A stretch of 64,000 nucleotides of DNA from JACRLW01 sp050181465 (GTDB lineage: Bacteria > Planctomycetota > UBA1135 > UBA2386), in contig JBFXDD010000003.1 in NCBI GenBank assembly GCA_050181465.1, positions 124,001 through 188,000 on the forward strand, given 5' to 3'. Position 1 is the stretch's first letter, and each line of letters begins with the position of its first letter. Both the position numbers and the translations under genes were made by a program. Positions 43,109-52,108 of this stretch are shown in pieces. The notes under the pieces are model-generated. The model ran no database searches. It saw only the letters and a list, made by a program, of their open reading frames with translations, and was not told the DNA's origin.

Positions 43109-45544
43109 TCAGTAGATGTCGTGCATGGTGTTGTGCACGTTGAAGTGACCGGTCGGGGTGACCATCCAATCGCCGGTGATCTGATGCTTCAGCTCGAGGG
43201 TCTCGTCGTCGTAGACGAGCACCGCCGAACGCTGATCCATCGGGCTCCACGCCGAGACCCAGGCTTCCTTGCCGGCCTTGTCGTACTCGATGTGCACCGC
43301 TCGGCCCGGGTACTCGCTCGGGATCGTCAGCGTCTTCACGACCTCCAGCGTCACCTTGTCGATGACGTAGATGTTGCGGTGGAGATCTGGATGCAGGACG
43401 CGGTCCGCCCACAGGTAGCGCGAGTTCGGATGGGTCTTGATGAACAAGTTGCCGCCGCCGTCACCGGGCAGCTTGACCGAGTGAACGACCTTCCAGGCCT
43501 GGTCGGGATGGTTCTCCGGATCGGTGCCGATGCAGGCGATCGTGTTCTCGCCGAGGTGCCCGGTGCACCAGATCGGACCGTACTTGGGATGATCGATGTT
43601 CGCGCCGCGGCCCGGATGCGGCGTGGCACCGACGTCGACGAGTGCCACGCGCTTTCGCTCGTGAGTGTCGACGACCGCGATGCGATTGCGCGCGTTCGCC
43701 GCCATCAGCACATAGCGTTTGCTGGCGTCCCAGCCGCCGTCGTGCAGGAATCGATCGCAGGCGATGCTCGTGATGTCGACGTTCTCGATATCCGAGTAGT
43801 CGACCATCCACATGTGGCCGGTCTCCTTGATGTTGACCACCCACTCCGGTCGCTCGTGCGATGCGACGATCGCGGCCACGCGCGCTTCGCGCAGGAACTC
43901 GTTGTCGTCGCAGGTGTAGCCGCTGGTAGCGATCAACTTCTTCGGCTCGAGCGTGCGACCATCGAGGATCGTGAGTGCTGGCGGCCAATAGCCGCCGACC
44001 ACGAGGTACTTGTCGCGATAGTCACCGAGCTCGCCCGAGTACTTGCTGGCGTCGACCGATCTGGCCTCGTAGCACGCCTTCACCTCGGCCACCATGTCCG
44101 GCTTGGCCATCCACAGGTCGATCATCGTGACCTTGCCGTCACGACCGATCGAGATGAAGTAGCGACCATCCGCCGACGACCGCAGGATGTGCACCGCGAA
44201 GCCGGTCTCGACGATGTTGACCAGCTCCTTGGTGTCGCCGTCGACGATGGCCACCTTGCCGGCATCGCGCAGCACGACGCCGAAGAAGTTCTGCCAGTTG
44301 CGCGTGTGCTGCGGCGCGGTCGGCCGCTGCTCGACCGGCACGGTGAGCCGCCACGTCGCGCGGATCTGCTCGAGCGACATCTCGGGCGGCGGCGGCGGCT
44401 CGTGTTGCAAGAAGCGCGCGAGCAGATCGACCTCGCTCTCGCTGAGGATCTTGTTCTTGCCCCACGCCGGCATGCCCTTGGGCGAGCCGTAGTTGATGAA
44501 GGTCTTCAGGCCCTCGGTGCCGAGTGCCAACGTGCGCTTCTCGGGCGTCAGTGCCGGACCCGTCGCACCTTTTCGCAGCATGCCGTGACAGCCGCCGCAA
44601 CGATTGAAGAAGATGTCCGACGCATGGGCCATCTCGTCGCTGCTGAGCGGTGGCGGCCCACCGGCCTTGCCCGGCAACGGCGTTCCGATCGCGGTCAGAT
44701 CGGGAGTGCCGGTCTCGAGCGCCTTCAGCAGTTCGACCACCGAGTCGATCTCGGTGTTGCTCAAGTGCAGGTTGGGCATCAGGCCCTGGGTGAAGCCCTT
44801 CACCGTGTGTTTGGCCGGATCGAGGATGGACTCGCGGACGTACGCCGCGTCGACCACGATCGACTGCTCCTGGTCACCCACCAACACCTGCTCCTTCTTG
44901 CCGAAGAGATGCAGGAACGACGGGCCGACTCGCGGCGAGCCGTCGAGTGAGTGACAGCCCACGCAACCCTTCGACAAGACGACCTCATGCCCCTTCTGGG
45001 GCACCGCCGAAGCGATCACCGGCTGTGCGACCGGCGCGCCCGGCTTCAGAGCCTGGATCATGGCGACCAGGGCGTCGAGTTCTGCGGGCGTGACCGGCAA
45101 GGGTGGCATCTGCCCGGCGATGAAGCCGTCGACCACGTCCGCGTTCGGATCGGTGATCGACTTTCGGACATAGGCTTCATCGGCGGTCAGCTCGCGCTTG
45201 GCACCTGCGGTGGTGACGGCGGTCTTGCGACCCATCAAGCCGAGCAGGCTCGGCCCGACGCGCGGTGTGCCGTCCAGGGAGTGGCAGCCGACGCAGCCCT
45301 TGCTCTCGTAGAGCTTGCGGCCCTCCGCGTGGTCCTGCGGGAGGGTGTTGGCAGCGGCGGTACCGGTGGGGTTGCCAGCGGGCTTTGAAGCAGGTTGGGA
45401 GGCCGGCGTGCCGATTCCGGGCTTCGCCGGATCGCGGCCGCCGCAGGCGGCGACGGCCAGGAACAGCGCCCCGAGCGTCACGGCGCGCATGGCCTGGGGA
45501 AGTCGTTCGATGAGCGAGGGAGCGAGACGAGTCGAGGTGTTCAC
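43109..45544 (-). CDS. nirS: Cytochrome cd1 nitrite reductase with two extra cytochrome c modules
   Basis: This 811-residue lipoprotein reduces nitrite to NO. A GTG start 7 bases after GGAG is chosen; an ATG at 45490 is possible. The lipobox is LAVAAC. Three heme-c sites follow: CVGCH (about 84-88), CVGCH (about 194-198) and CGGCH (about 316-320), with Met ligands in QMPP, GLMPN and GMPAWG. From about residue 413 the heme-d1 propeller is complete, with the catalytic histidines in ASHERPEW and FLHDGGWD and the family end GHFNVHNTMHDIY. Usual NirS has one c domain and about 550-600 residues. The first two modules resemble COX2-type cytochrome c. No heme-d1 biosynthesis genes lie nearby. Confidence 0.95.
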   Translation of the reverse strand: MNTSTRLAPSLIERLPQAMRAVTLGALFLAVAACGGRDPAKPGIGTPASQPASKPAGNPTGTAAANTLPQDHAEGRKLYESKGCVGCHSLDGTPRVGPSLLGLMGRKTAVTTAGAKRELTADEAYVRKSITDPNADVVDGFIAGQMPPLPVTPAELDALVAMIQALKPGAPVAQPVIASAVPQKGHEVVLSKGCVGCHSLDGSPRVGPSFLHLFGKKEQVLVGDQEQSIVVDAAYVRESILDPAKHTVKGFTQGLMPNLHLSNTEIDSVVELLKALETGTPDLTAIGTPLPGKAGGPPPLSSDEMAHASDIFFNRCGGCHGMLRKGATGPALTPEKRTLALGTEGLKTFINYGSPKGMPAWGKNKILSESEVDLLARFLQHEPPPPPEMSLEQIRATWRLTVPVEQRPTAPQHTRNWQNFFGVVLRDAGKVAIVDGDTKELVNIVETGFAVHILRSSADGRYFISIGRDGKVTMIDLWMAKPDMVAEVKACYEARSVDASKYSGELGDYRDKYLVVGGYWPPALTILDGRTLEPKKLIATSGYTCDDNEFLREARVAAIVASHERPEWVVNIKETGHMWMVDYSDIENVDITSIACDRFLHDGGWDASKRYVLMAANARNRIAVVDTHERKRVALVDVGATPHPGRGANIDHPKYGPIWCTGHLGENTIACIGTDPENHPDQAWKVVHSVKLPGDGGGNLFIKTHPNSRYLWADRVLHPDLHRNIYVIDKVTLEVVKTLTIPSEYPGRAVHIEYDKAGKEAWVSAWSPMDQRSAVLVYDDETLELKHQITGDWMVTPTGHFNVHNTMHDIY

Positions 45545-45608
45545 GGTCAACTCCGAGGTCCTTTCAAGGGATAGGTCACTCCTCTGAACGCGGCTGGACC
45601 CCTCCGAC

Positions 45609-45636
45609 TTTCACAGGATCCGAGAATCCTCTGAAA
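45609..45636. promoter_or_regulatory. Inverted repeat in nirS leader
   Basis: TTTCA-C-AGGAT, spacer CCGAGA, ATCCT-C-TGAAA: eleven-base arms with one mismatch. It lies 15 bases after the norD stop and about 65 bases before the nirS start. It could be a regulator site or an RNA hairpin that attenuates read-through. It does not match the FNR/DNR consensus. Confidence 0.5.
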
Positions 45637-45650
45637 CCCCGTGCGGCGCT

Positions 45651-47567
45651 TCAGCGCAGCAGTCGCTGATGGATGCCCAGCAGCGCGACCGCGAGCGCGG
45701 AGGGATCCGGGAGGATGCGGAATCCGGCACCACCGAACATCTGCGGCAGGTGCGAGCTGGTGCGGCGATCGATGGACAGGGCCAGCGTGGTGATGCGTTG
45801 CGCGTTCGCCTCCCGCTGCGCCTGCCGTACGTCGGCGATCCCGCGCGCGCCCTCGTAGTGATCGAGATCGGTCGGCTTGCAATCGCTGAGAAGGATCAGG
45901 AGCCGCCGTTTGCTCGGAATGCCGGCCAGCAGAGTGGTGGCATGGCGGACGGCGGGACCGATCCGCGTGTAGCCGCGAGGCCGCAGACCGTAGAGCCGCT
46001 GCGGCAGTCGGTCCCAGCGCTCGTCCGGGCGCTTGAGGACTTCGAAGCGGCAGTCGCGCCGCGCGTGGCTGAAGAAGGCGGCCACGCCGACCGGCAGTCG
46101 CTCGCCGGCGAGCACCTCACTCAGGATCAGCATGGACTCGCGGGTCACGTCGAGCACACGCCGACCGTTGACCCAGGAGTCACTGGACAAACTCGTATCC
46201 AGAAGAATGTACGAGGCGACGTCGGAGTGATCCGGCCGACGCGCGACGTAGACCCGCCCCTCCGGCAGGCGCTCGGCCCGGCGCTCCGCGGCCACGGTCG
46301 CGGCGCGGAAGTCGACCAGCGCATCGAGGTCCAGGTCGGTGCCGATCGGCTGCCGGCGCGCCAGAGCACGCGCCTCCTCGAAGCGTGCAAACTCCGCTCG
46401 CAGCTCGGTGATCTGCCGACGGTGACGCGCACACACCGCGCGCGCTGCAGACCTGGCGCTCGCCGCTTCTGCCTCCACGGCGAGACCGACCGCCAGTCGA
46501 CACCAGTCATGTTGGTAGGCGCGCCGCCGGTGATCCCACTCGGGGTAGCGGAACTCACGGATCGTCGCCGATTCGTCGGCGACCAGATCGGGATGCTCCC
46601 CGAGCACCTCGAGATCGGCGTGGAACACCGACGCGGTGGCCTGTCGCGACCGTGTGACCCGCCGCAGGTCGAGTTCGTCGAGGGCCGCGCCGTGCTCGTC
46701 GAGCTCGTCGCTGCCGTCCATCGAGCGATTGCCGCCGGTCTGCTCCTCCACCGTCTTGACCTTCTCGAAGACGTGCGCGAGCGGGTTCTGCCCGTCGTCC
46801 TCGTCGTTTACCTCGACCACCTCGACCTTGCCCTTCGCCGCCGACGATCGCTCGGTGCCGTGCGGCAGCGCATCGGGATCGACCTGCGGCACCACTCCTG
46901 CCGCAGGTTCGACGTCGACGATCGGCACCGGCAAGGGACCGAGCAGAACGAGCAGCTCCCGCGACACCCGCTCCGCCCCCCGCGCACCCTGCGACGCCGC
47001 GAGGAAGCGACAGCGATCGAGACTCTCGACGGGCGGGTCCGAGTCGTTGAGCAGCGCCGTCGCCGCGGACTCGACGAGTGCCGCGGCCGCGGGATCGTCG
47101 GCCCGATGCGAACCGAGCACCATGCCGGCAAGGTGATGCAGCGCGAGCGTTCCGCCGGGGTGATCGTGACGCAGCCGCCGCGCCATTCGCGCCCACGCCG
47201 GTAGCGCGCGCAGGATGGTCGCGAGCGCGGCGGCTTCGTCGGTGCTGCTCGGACCGTCGAAGCAGCCCTCGTGCATGGCCGTCGCCGCCCACACGATTCG
47301 CAGGCGATAGACCAAGGCGTTGTCCGCCGGATCGACGAAGAGTCCGATCGCGGTCGGCAGTGCCAGCTTGGTGCCGCGCACCTCGCCCACGCCGTCGGCG
47401 GCACTGACGGTCGCCGAGCCGTCCAGCAGCACCCGCGCGAGGTGTTCGAGTCGGATCCGCTCGGACAAGAGTCGCGCATGGTGCGCGGTGCGCTGCGCGA
47501 GCCGCTCCGCTTTGCGTCTGGTGAAGAAGCCGTGGATGCGCGCGAAGAGGGACTCGTCGAAGCCCAT
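45651..47567 (-). CDS. norD: NorD-like VWA protein, nitric oxide reductase activation
   Basis: This 638-residue protein has a C-terminal von Willebrand A domain with the metal-site motif LLDTSLSSDS (DxSxS) and later LSDCKPTD. The N-terminal part is helical (MGFDESLFARIHGFFTRRKAERL). NorD works with the MoxR-type ATPase NorQ to insert or activate the non-heme iron of NorB. An acidic linker near residues 240-280 separates the parts. It begins six bases after norQ. Confidence 0.9.
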   Translation of the reverse strand: MGFDESLFARIHGFFTRRKAERLAQRTAHHARLLSERIRLEHLARVLLDGSATVSAADGVGEVRGTKLALPTAIGLFVDPADNALVYRLRIVWAATAMHEGCFDGPSSTDEAAALATILRALPAWARMARRLRHDHPGGTLALHHLAGMVLGSHRADDPAAAALVESAATALLNDSDPPVESLDRCRFLAASQGARGAERVSRELLVLLGPLPVPIVDVEPAAGVVPQVDPDALPHGTERSSAAKGKVEVVEVNDEDDGQNPLAHVFEKVKTVEEQTGGNRSMDGSDELDEHGAALDELDLRRVTRSRQATASVFHADLEVLGEHPDLVADESATIREFRYPEWDHRRRAYQHDWCRLAVGLAVEAEAASARSAARAVCARHRRQITELRAEFARFEEARALARRQPIGTDLDLDALVDFRAATVAAERRAERLPEGRVYVARRPDHSDVASYILLDTSLSSDSWVNGRRVLDVTRESMLILSEVLAGERLPVGVAAFFSHARRDCRFEVLKRPDERWDRLPQRLYGLRPRGYTRIGPAVRHATTLLAGIPSKRRLLILLSDCKPTDLDHYEGARGIADVRQAQREANAQRITTLALSIDRRTSSHLPQMFGGAGFRILPDPSALAVALLGIHQRLLR

Positions 47568-47573
47568 GGTCGT

Positions 47574-48371
47574 TCAGAACGCCATCGAGACGGCATCGGT
47601 GAGCGCCGCGGCGACCTCGCGATCGTCGGTCAAGGCGTGGACGATCGCATGCTGCGCCGCGACGCGCGCCGGCAGTCCCGCGGCGATCAACCGCGCCGCC
47701 GCGACCAACAGTCGCGTGGAGACCGTCTCGCGCAGCCCGAGCTCGGCGAGGCCGCGCACCTTGTGCGCAAAGGCGACGAGCCGTTTGGCGGTCGCGGTGT
47801 CGATGCCGGTCTCCGCGGCAACGATCTCCGCTTCGATCGCAGCCGACGGCCAGTCGAAGTCGATGCTGACGAAGCGGTGGCGCGTCGACGGCTTCATCTC
47901 CCGCAGACCGCCCTGGTAGCCGGGATTGAAGCTGCACACCAACAGGAAGCCGTCGCTTGCAACGACGCTCTCATTGCGCCGATCGAGGTGGAGACTGCGC
48001 CGATGGTCGGCGAGCGGATGGATCACGACGAGCACGTCGTCGCGCGCTTCCGCGATCTCGTCGAGGTAGAGGATCGCCCCGGCGCGCGCCGCGCGCGTCG
48101 CCGGACCGTCCTCCCAGCGGGTGTCGCCGCCCACCAGGAGAAATCGCCCCAGCAGGTCGACGGCGGAGGTCTCTTCGTTGCACGCCACGGTCACGAGCGG
48201 ACGCCCCAGCTCTGCCGCCATCGCTTCCACGAAGCGGGTCTTGCCGCAGCCGGTCGGTCCCTTCAGAAGGACCGGCAATCGGCTGCGATCGGCGGCGAGG
48301 AACACGTCGCGCTCCCGCCCTACCACTCTGTAGTAGGGCAGCGCGTCGGGGCCCTTCGTGACCGGTGTCAT
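47574..48371 (-). CDS. norQ: NorQ/CbbQ-type MoxR AAA+ ATPase
   Basis: The 265-residue ATPase has Walker A GPTGCGKTRF (about residues 39-48), Walker B AILYLDEIAEA, and sensor NPGYQGGLREMKPSTRHRFV, which is typical of the CbbQ/NorQ/GvpN group. The C-terminal helical part follows (CbbQ_C). It acts with NorD in maturation of the NO reductase. Start and norB stop overlap by four bases. Confidence 0.94.
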   Translation of the reverse strand: MTPVTKGPDALPYYRVVGRERDVFLAADRSRLPVLLKGPTGCGKTRFVEAMAAELGRPLVTVACNEETSAVDLLGRFLLVGGDTRWEDGPATRAARAGAILYLDEIAEARDDVLVVIHPLADHRRSLHLDRRNESVVASDGFLLVCSFNPGYQGGLREMKPSTRHRFVSIDFDWPSAAIEAEIVAAETGIDTATAKRLVAFAHKVRGLAELGLRETVSTRLLVAAARLIAAGLPARVAAQHAIVHALTDDREVAAALTDAVSMAF

Positions 48372-49759
48372 GCGATGGCTCCACCAGGTGCACCACTTTG
48401 CGCATCGCTGGGACGAGTCTCGGCCTCGGCCTCGGTCACGACCTCACCCACCGGCTTGCCGTAGCGGATGAACTGCACGATGTAGGCGATGATGCCGGCA
48501 GCGAAGAGGGTCGCCGCGAGCACGACGCCGAGGAAGTGCACTTCGAGCTCCTCTTGCACATTGAGGAAGTCGAGGCCGACCTTGCGCTCGAGGTAGACCT
48601 GGCTCACCCCGGCGACGGCGAACGCCAGCGTCATGCTGACCATGCCGATGTTCGAGGTCCAGAACGCGAAGACCGACAGCGGCGTGTCGTAGAGCTTGCG
48701 CCCGGTCAACTGCGGCAGCGCATACGAGATGATCGCCAGGACCAGCATCGCATACGCACCCCAGAACGCCATGTGGCCGTGCATCGCGGTCACCAGCGTG
48801 CCGTGCGTATACATGTTCACCTGCGGGAGGGTGTGCGCGAAGCCCAGGAAGCCGGCGCCGACGAAGGACATGATCGAGCAACCGATCGTCCAGGCGAGCG
48901 CGTTGCGGTTGGGATGTGCGCGACCGCCCTTGCGACTCATCGCGATCGCATAGATCGCCATGCCGAGGAAGGCCAGCGGTTCGAGCGCGCTGAAGATGCC
49001 GCCGATCATCAGCCAGTAGCGCGGGGTCCCGATGTAGTAGTAGTGGTGTCCGGTGCCGAGAATGCCCGACAGGAAGGTGAGGCCGACGATCACGTACAAC
49101 CACTTCTCGATCAGCTCGCGGTCGACACCGGTGAGCTTGATGAGGAGGAATGCGAGGATCCCGCCCATGATGAGTTCCCACACGCCTTCGACCCACAGAT
49201 GGACCACCCACCAGCGCCAATACGAGTCCAGCGTCTGGTTGTCGGTGGGGATGAGTCCCGGCAGGTAGAGCAAGGCCGCCATCAGCAGGCCGAAGAACAG
49301 CACACAGCTCGTCGTCGTGATGCGCGGGCTCTTCCACATGGTCAACGCGATGTTGCCGATGAAGAGCAGTACGTTGACGACCACCAGCCAGTCGAGTGGA
49401 CGCGGGATCTCGAGGAACTTGCGACCCTCCCACCACTGGAAGTGGAAGCCGATCACCGCGACGACACCGACCACGATCAGCGACACGAGCTGCACCCAGG
49501 CCGCCTTCACGCTGTGTAGTTCCCGGCCCACTTCTTCGGGAACGATGTAGTAAGCGGCACCCATGAAGCCGCAGAGAAGCCACACGACCAACAGGTTGGT
49601 GTGCGTGGCGCGCGCGACATGGAACGGGATGACCGAGTGCAGGCCGTCATACCCCATGTGGGCGAATCCCATGATGAAGCCGTAGACGAGCTGCAGGGCC
49701 AGAAGCAGCATGCTGGTCGCGAAGAACCAGTAGGCAACGCGTTGCGATTCGTATCTCAT
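48368..49759 (-). CDS. norB: Nitric oxide reductase, large subunit (cNor type)
   Basis: This membrane protein of 463 residues has about twelve helices. It has the heme-b ligand His in FHVARATHTNLLVVW, the FeB site in VVHLWVEGVWELIMGG (His and Glu), the GTGHHYYYIGTP pair, and the HGTLVTAMHGHMAFWGAYAM low-spin and catalytic heme ligands. It reduces 2 NO to N2O. Its length matches NorB rather than the longer quinol-oxidising qNor, and a separate NorC is present. It overlaps norC by four bases (ATGA). Confidence 0.96.
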   Translation of the reverse strand: MRYESQRVAYWFFATSMLLLALQLVYGFIMGFAHMGYDGLHSVIPFHVARATHTNLLVVWLLCGFMGAAYYIVPEEVGRELHSVKAAWVQLVSLIVVGVVAVIGFHFQWWEGRKFLEIPRPLDWLVVVNVLLFIGNIALTMWKSPRITTTSCVLFFGLLMAALLYLPGLIPTDNQTLDSYWRWWVVHLWVEGVWELIMGGILAFLLIKLTGVDRELIEKWLYVIVGLTFLSGILGTGHHYYYIGTPRYWLMIGGIFSALEPLAFLGMAIYAIAMSRKGGRAHPNRNALAWTIGCSIMSFVGAGFLGFAHTLPQVNMYTHGTLVTAMHGHMAFWGAYAMLVLAIISYALPQLTGRKLYDTPLSVFAFWTSNIGMVSMTLAFAVAGVSQVYLERKVGLDFLNVQEELEVHFLGVVLAATLFAAGIIAYIVQFIRYGKPVGEVVTEAEAETRPSDAQSGAPGGAIA

Positions 49760-50487
49760 CGTCCTTCACCTCCCGCCGAGGGAGTCTTGGCTTCGAGCTG
49801 TTGGAGGAACGCGACCAGTTCGGTGATGTCGTTCTCCGTCAGCGGCAACTTGGGCATCTTTGAGTCGGGCTTCACCGCCGTCGGGTCGGTGAGCCAGCGG
49901 TGGATGAAGTCGGCGCTCAGCCGCGACCCGACGCCGTCGAGCGCGGGACCGACCACGCCCCCTTGTCCGCCGAGCGCGTGGCAGGCCACGCAGAGTTGGT
50001 TGAAGACCAGCGGTCGATCGTCCTGACGGACCACAGCACCGTCGCCCGCACCGAGGGGCGCCACGATGCGCGACAGATCCGGCTCTGGCGGGAACCCATT
50101 GAGGTCCATGCCGCCGATCCACTCGAAGAACGCGACCAGATCGCCGATCTCGGTCTCGGTGAAGTCGTACTTCTGCATCTTGCGCCGACCCGGGTACATC
50201 GCCTCGGGGTCGCGCAACATCGCCGCGATGAACTGCGGACCTCGACGTCGATAGACCTGGGTCAGCTCGGGGGCGTAGTAGGCGCCCTCGCCGAGCAGGG
50301 TGTGGCAACCCATACAGTTGCTCCGGTCCCACAGGTGCTTGCCGCGCACGACGGCCGGCGTCATCGCCGACTCGCGCGTCTGCTCGGGGATCCGGCGCAG
50401 GGTATCGAGGGTGAGGAGAACGAAGGCGCCGAAGCAGAGCGCCGTCCCGACGAGGAAGAATCTCCGTGCCGCTGACTTGGAGAGCAT
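49756..50487 (-). CDS. norC: Nitric oxide reductase cytochrome c subunit with second heme domain
   Basis: This 243-residue protein has an N-terminal membrane anchor (FFLVGTALCFGAFVLLTLDT). The first heme motif is CMGCHTLLGEGAYYAPEL, the NorC signature (residues about 58-75). A second cytochrome c domain has CVACHALGGQGGVVGPAL (about 166-183) with a Met ligand in DSKMPKLPLTENDI. Usual NorC has about 150 residues and a single heme, so this is a di-heme fusion. It is the first gene of the nor operon; its leader carries long inverted repeats. Confidence 0.93.
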   Translation of the reverse strand: MLSKSAARRFFLVGTALCFGAFVLLTLDTLRRIPEQTRESAMTPAVVRGKHLWDRSNCMGCHTLLGEGAYYAPELTQVYRRRGPQFIAAMLRDPEAMYPGRRKMQKYDFTETEIGDLVAFFEWIGGMDLNGFPPEPDLSRIVAPLGAGDGAVVRQDDRPLVFNQLCVACHALGGQGGVVGPALDGVGSRLSADFIHRWLTDPTAVKPDSKMPKLPLTENDITELVAFLQQLEAKTPSAGGEGR

Positions 50488-50519
50488 GGTCGTGGCTCGA
50501 ACGTGATCGAGACCCCTGG

Positions 50520-50594
50520 GAAGTCAGAGGACTTCCGGGTCTTCCGAATGGCAACCACCAGGCCGTGGGGTTCTTTCAGAAGACTTCGGAATCC
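50520..50594. promoter_or_regulatory. Inverted repeats in norC leader
   Basis: GAAGTC-AGAG-GACTTC (50520-50535) is a perfect small palindrome. A longer imperfect pair joins 50529-50548 (GGACTTCCGGGTCTTCCGAA) with 50575-50594 (TTCAGAAGACTTCGGAATCC). They lie in the 173-base gap between the SGNH gene and norC, on the norC leader, and could be operator or RNA structure. Confidence 0.5.
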
Positions 50595-50621
50595 ACGAAG
50601 TCGTCGTTTCCGGTGCGTGCC

Positions 50622-50658
50622 GGGGCCGGGACCGGGACCGGGACCGGGACCGGGACCG
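50622..50658 (+). repeat. GGGACC hexanucleotide repeat (G-quadruplex-prone)
   Basis: Six runs of three or more G are spaced by ACC (one CC) on the plus strand, immediately beyond the stop of the SGNH gene. Four successive GGG runs with three-base loops meet the simple G4 rule. Confidence 0.85.
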
Positions 50659-50660
50659 AG

Positions 50661-52097
50661 CTACTCGCGGAGCAGCATCGCCGCGAAGTCGGTCAGCGCC
50701 GGCTCCGCCATCTGCTGGGCGCGTTCGTTGCCGTGGTAGTCGGCGGGGCAGATCCACAGCTCGGCGGTCGTCGCCACCTGGCCGGCGAAGGTCGGCAGCA
50801 GGTCGAGGACCGGTACTCCGATCGAGCCGCAATAGTCGGTCAACTCGCGATGCATCCGCGCGAAGGGGTAGTGCTCGCCGTGCCCAAGACCCTGGAACAA
50901 GGGCCAGACGACCACGCCCAGCTTCACCCCGCGCGCCGCACACAGTCGCGCCGCGCGCTCGAGCGCACGCTGCGGACCGCCGCCCGCCCACAGCGCGGCG
51001 CGACCGATCGAGTTGGGCGGCTCGGCGCGGGCGAAGATCGGGTAGTCAGATTCCGGCAGCGCGAGGAGCTCACCCACCAGATCACGACTCGGGTCGACTT
51101 GGAGCGTGGCCGAAAGCGCATAGCTCTGGAGCAGGGAACGCAGGATGCGCGAGTGTTGGAGCAGCCACGGCAGCGGACTCTGGTGCGCGAGCGCGTGGGT
51201 GGTCGGCAGCAGGTCGTTGAGGCAGACGGTGAGGATCACCGCGTCGGGCTCGAAGGCGAAGAAGCGGTGCTCGAGGGCGGCGACATACTCGTCGACCAGC
51301 ATCGCTCCGGCAGCGCCGCAGTTCAGCGTGCGGATCGCGTCGTCGCGCTCTCGCAGTCGCCGCTCGACGAGCTGCGTCCAGCCGTCTTCGAACTTCACCC
51401 CCCACGCGAAGGTGAAGGAGTCGCCGACGCAGACGATGCGCCGCTGCCCGACCGGCTTGGGCTCGGCGACCTCCTCGCGGTCGCGAATGCCGGCCGCGTT
51501 CAGCCGCACCTCGACGCAGCCGCGATCGTCGAAGTAGCCGGCGCGGTCGGTGCCCGGCAGTCCCGTGTAGCAGATCCACCAGGTCACACCCGGCGACCAC
51601 CGAAAGCGCGGGCGCAAGCCGTGAATCGACACCGGAGTCGTCGCCGTTTCGGGGACGAGCGGTCGCTCGACCTTGATCGCGTGGTCCCCGTCGATCGCGA
51701 GCGCCCAATACTCGCCGTCGTTCCTCGCCGAGCCGCGGATCCGGATCTGTTCGAGGCCCGCTTTGTCGATCCACGGCGACTTCGCCATCGCCGGTCCCTC
51801 CCAGCGAATCCACCCATCGGCGTGGAACTCCGGGCGGATAGCGAGTGCGAGTTCGCGTGCTGCGATCAACTCTGCCGCGTCAACCGGCTGCATCCAACCT
51901 TTCGCCAAGGCGGCCGAGGCCTCGGTCTCCTCGCCGTCGGGCCCGCGGAAGTACTGCCGATAGCGCACGTGCACCGTCTCGAGCGTGAGCTCCTCGCCGC
52001 GGAGCAGTCCGAACACCCACTCGCCGGTCAGAAAGGCAATGAGCAGGGCAACCAGGGCGACGAGCAGGCGCAGCCCAAGGTGAGCGAGGCGGGACAT
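50661..52097 (-). CDS. SGNH/GDSL-family hydrolase, membrane-anchored
   Basis: This 478-residue protein has an N-terminal membrane segment (LLVALVALLIAFLTGEWVFG), a beta domain (about 60-215), then an SGNH fold with the nucleophile motif VCVGDSFTFAWG (near residue 225), CLNDLLPT as the Asn block, and the catalytic pair in CPADYHGNERA near the end. Such enzymes deacetylate or hydrolyse envelope sugars or esters. The layout resembles membrane-linked polysaccharide O-acetyl-modifying proteins. It is upstream of norC in the same direction but unlikely to share its function. Confidence 0.83.
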   Translation of the reverse strand: MSRLAHLGLRLLVALVALLIAFLTGEWVFGLLRGEELTLETVHVRYRQYFRGPDGEETEASAALAKGWMQPVDAAELIAARELALAIRPEFHADGWIRWEGPAMAKSPWIDKAGLEQIRIRGSARNDGEYWALAIDGDHAIKVERPLVPETATTPVSIHGLRPRFRWSPGVTWWICYTGLPGTDRAGYFDDRGCVEVRLNAAGIRDREEVAEPKPVGQRRIVCVGDSFTFAWGVKFEDGWTQLVERRLRERDDAIRTLNCGAAGAMLVDEYVAALEHRFFAFEPDAVILTVCLNDLLPTTHALAHQSPLPWLLQHSRILRSLLQSYALSATLQVDPSRDLVGELLALPESDYPIFARAEPPNSIGRAALWAGGGPQRALERAARLCAARGVKLGVVVWPLFQGLGHGEHYPFARMHRELTDYCGSIGVPVLDLLPTFAGQVATTAELWICPADYHGNERAQQMAEPALTDFAAMLLRE

Positions 52098-52108
52098 CCG
52101 CGCATGCT

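Noticed and set aside
45669..47204. A long open frame opposite norD
   Set aside because: It mirrors the norD frame and has low-complexity Arg/Asp composition with no domain.
50488..50660. FNR/DNR-type site (TTGAT-N4-ATCAA) before norC
   Set aside because: Only weak partial matches were found, and none has both half sites.
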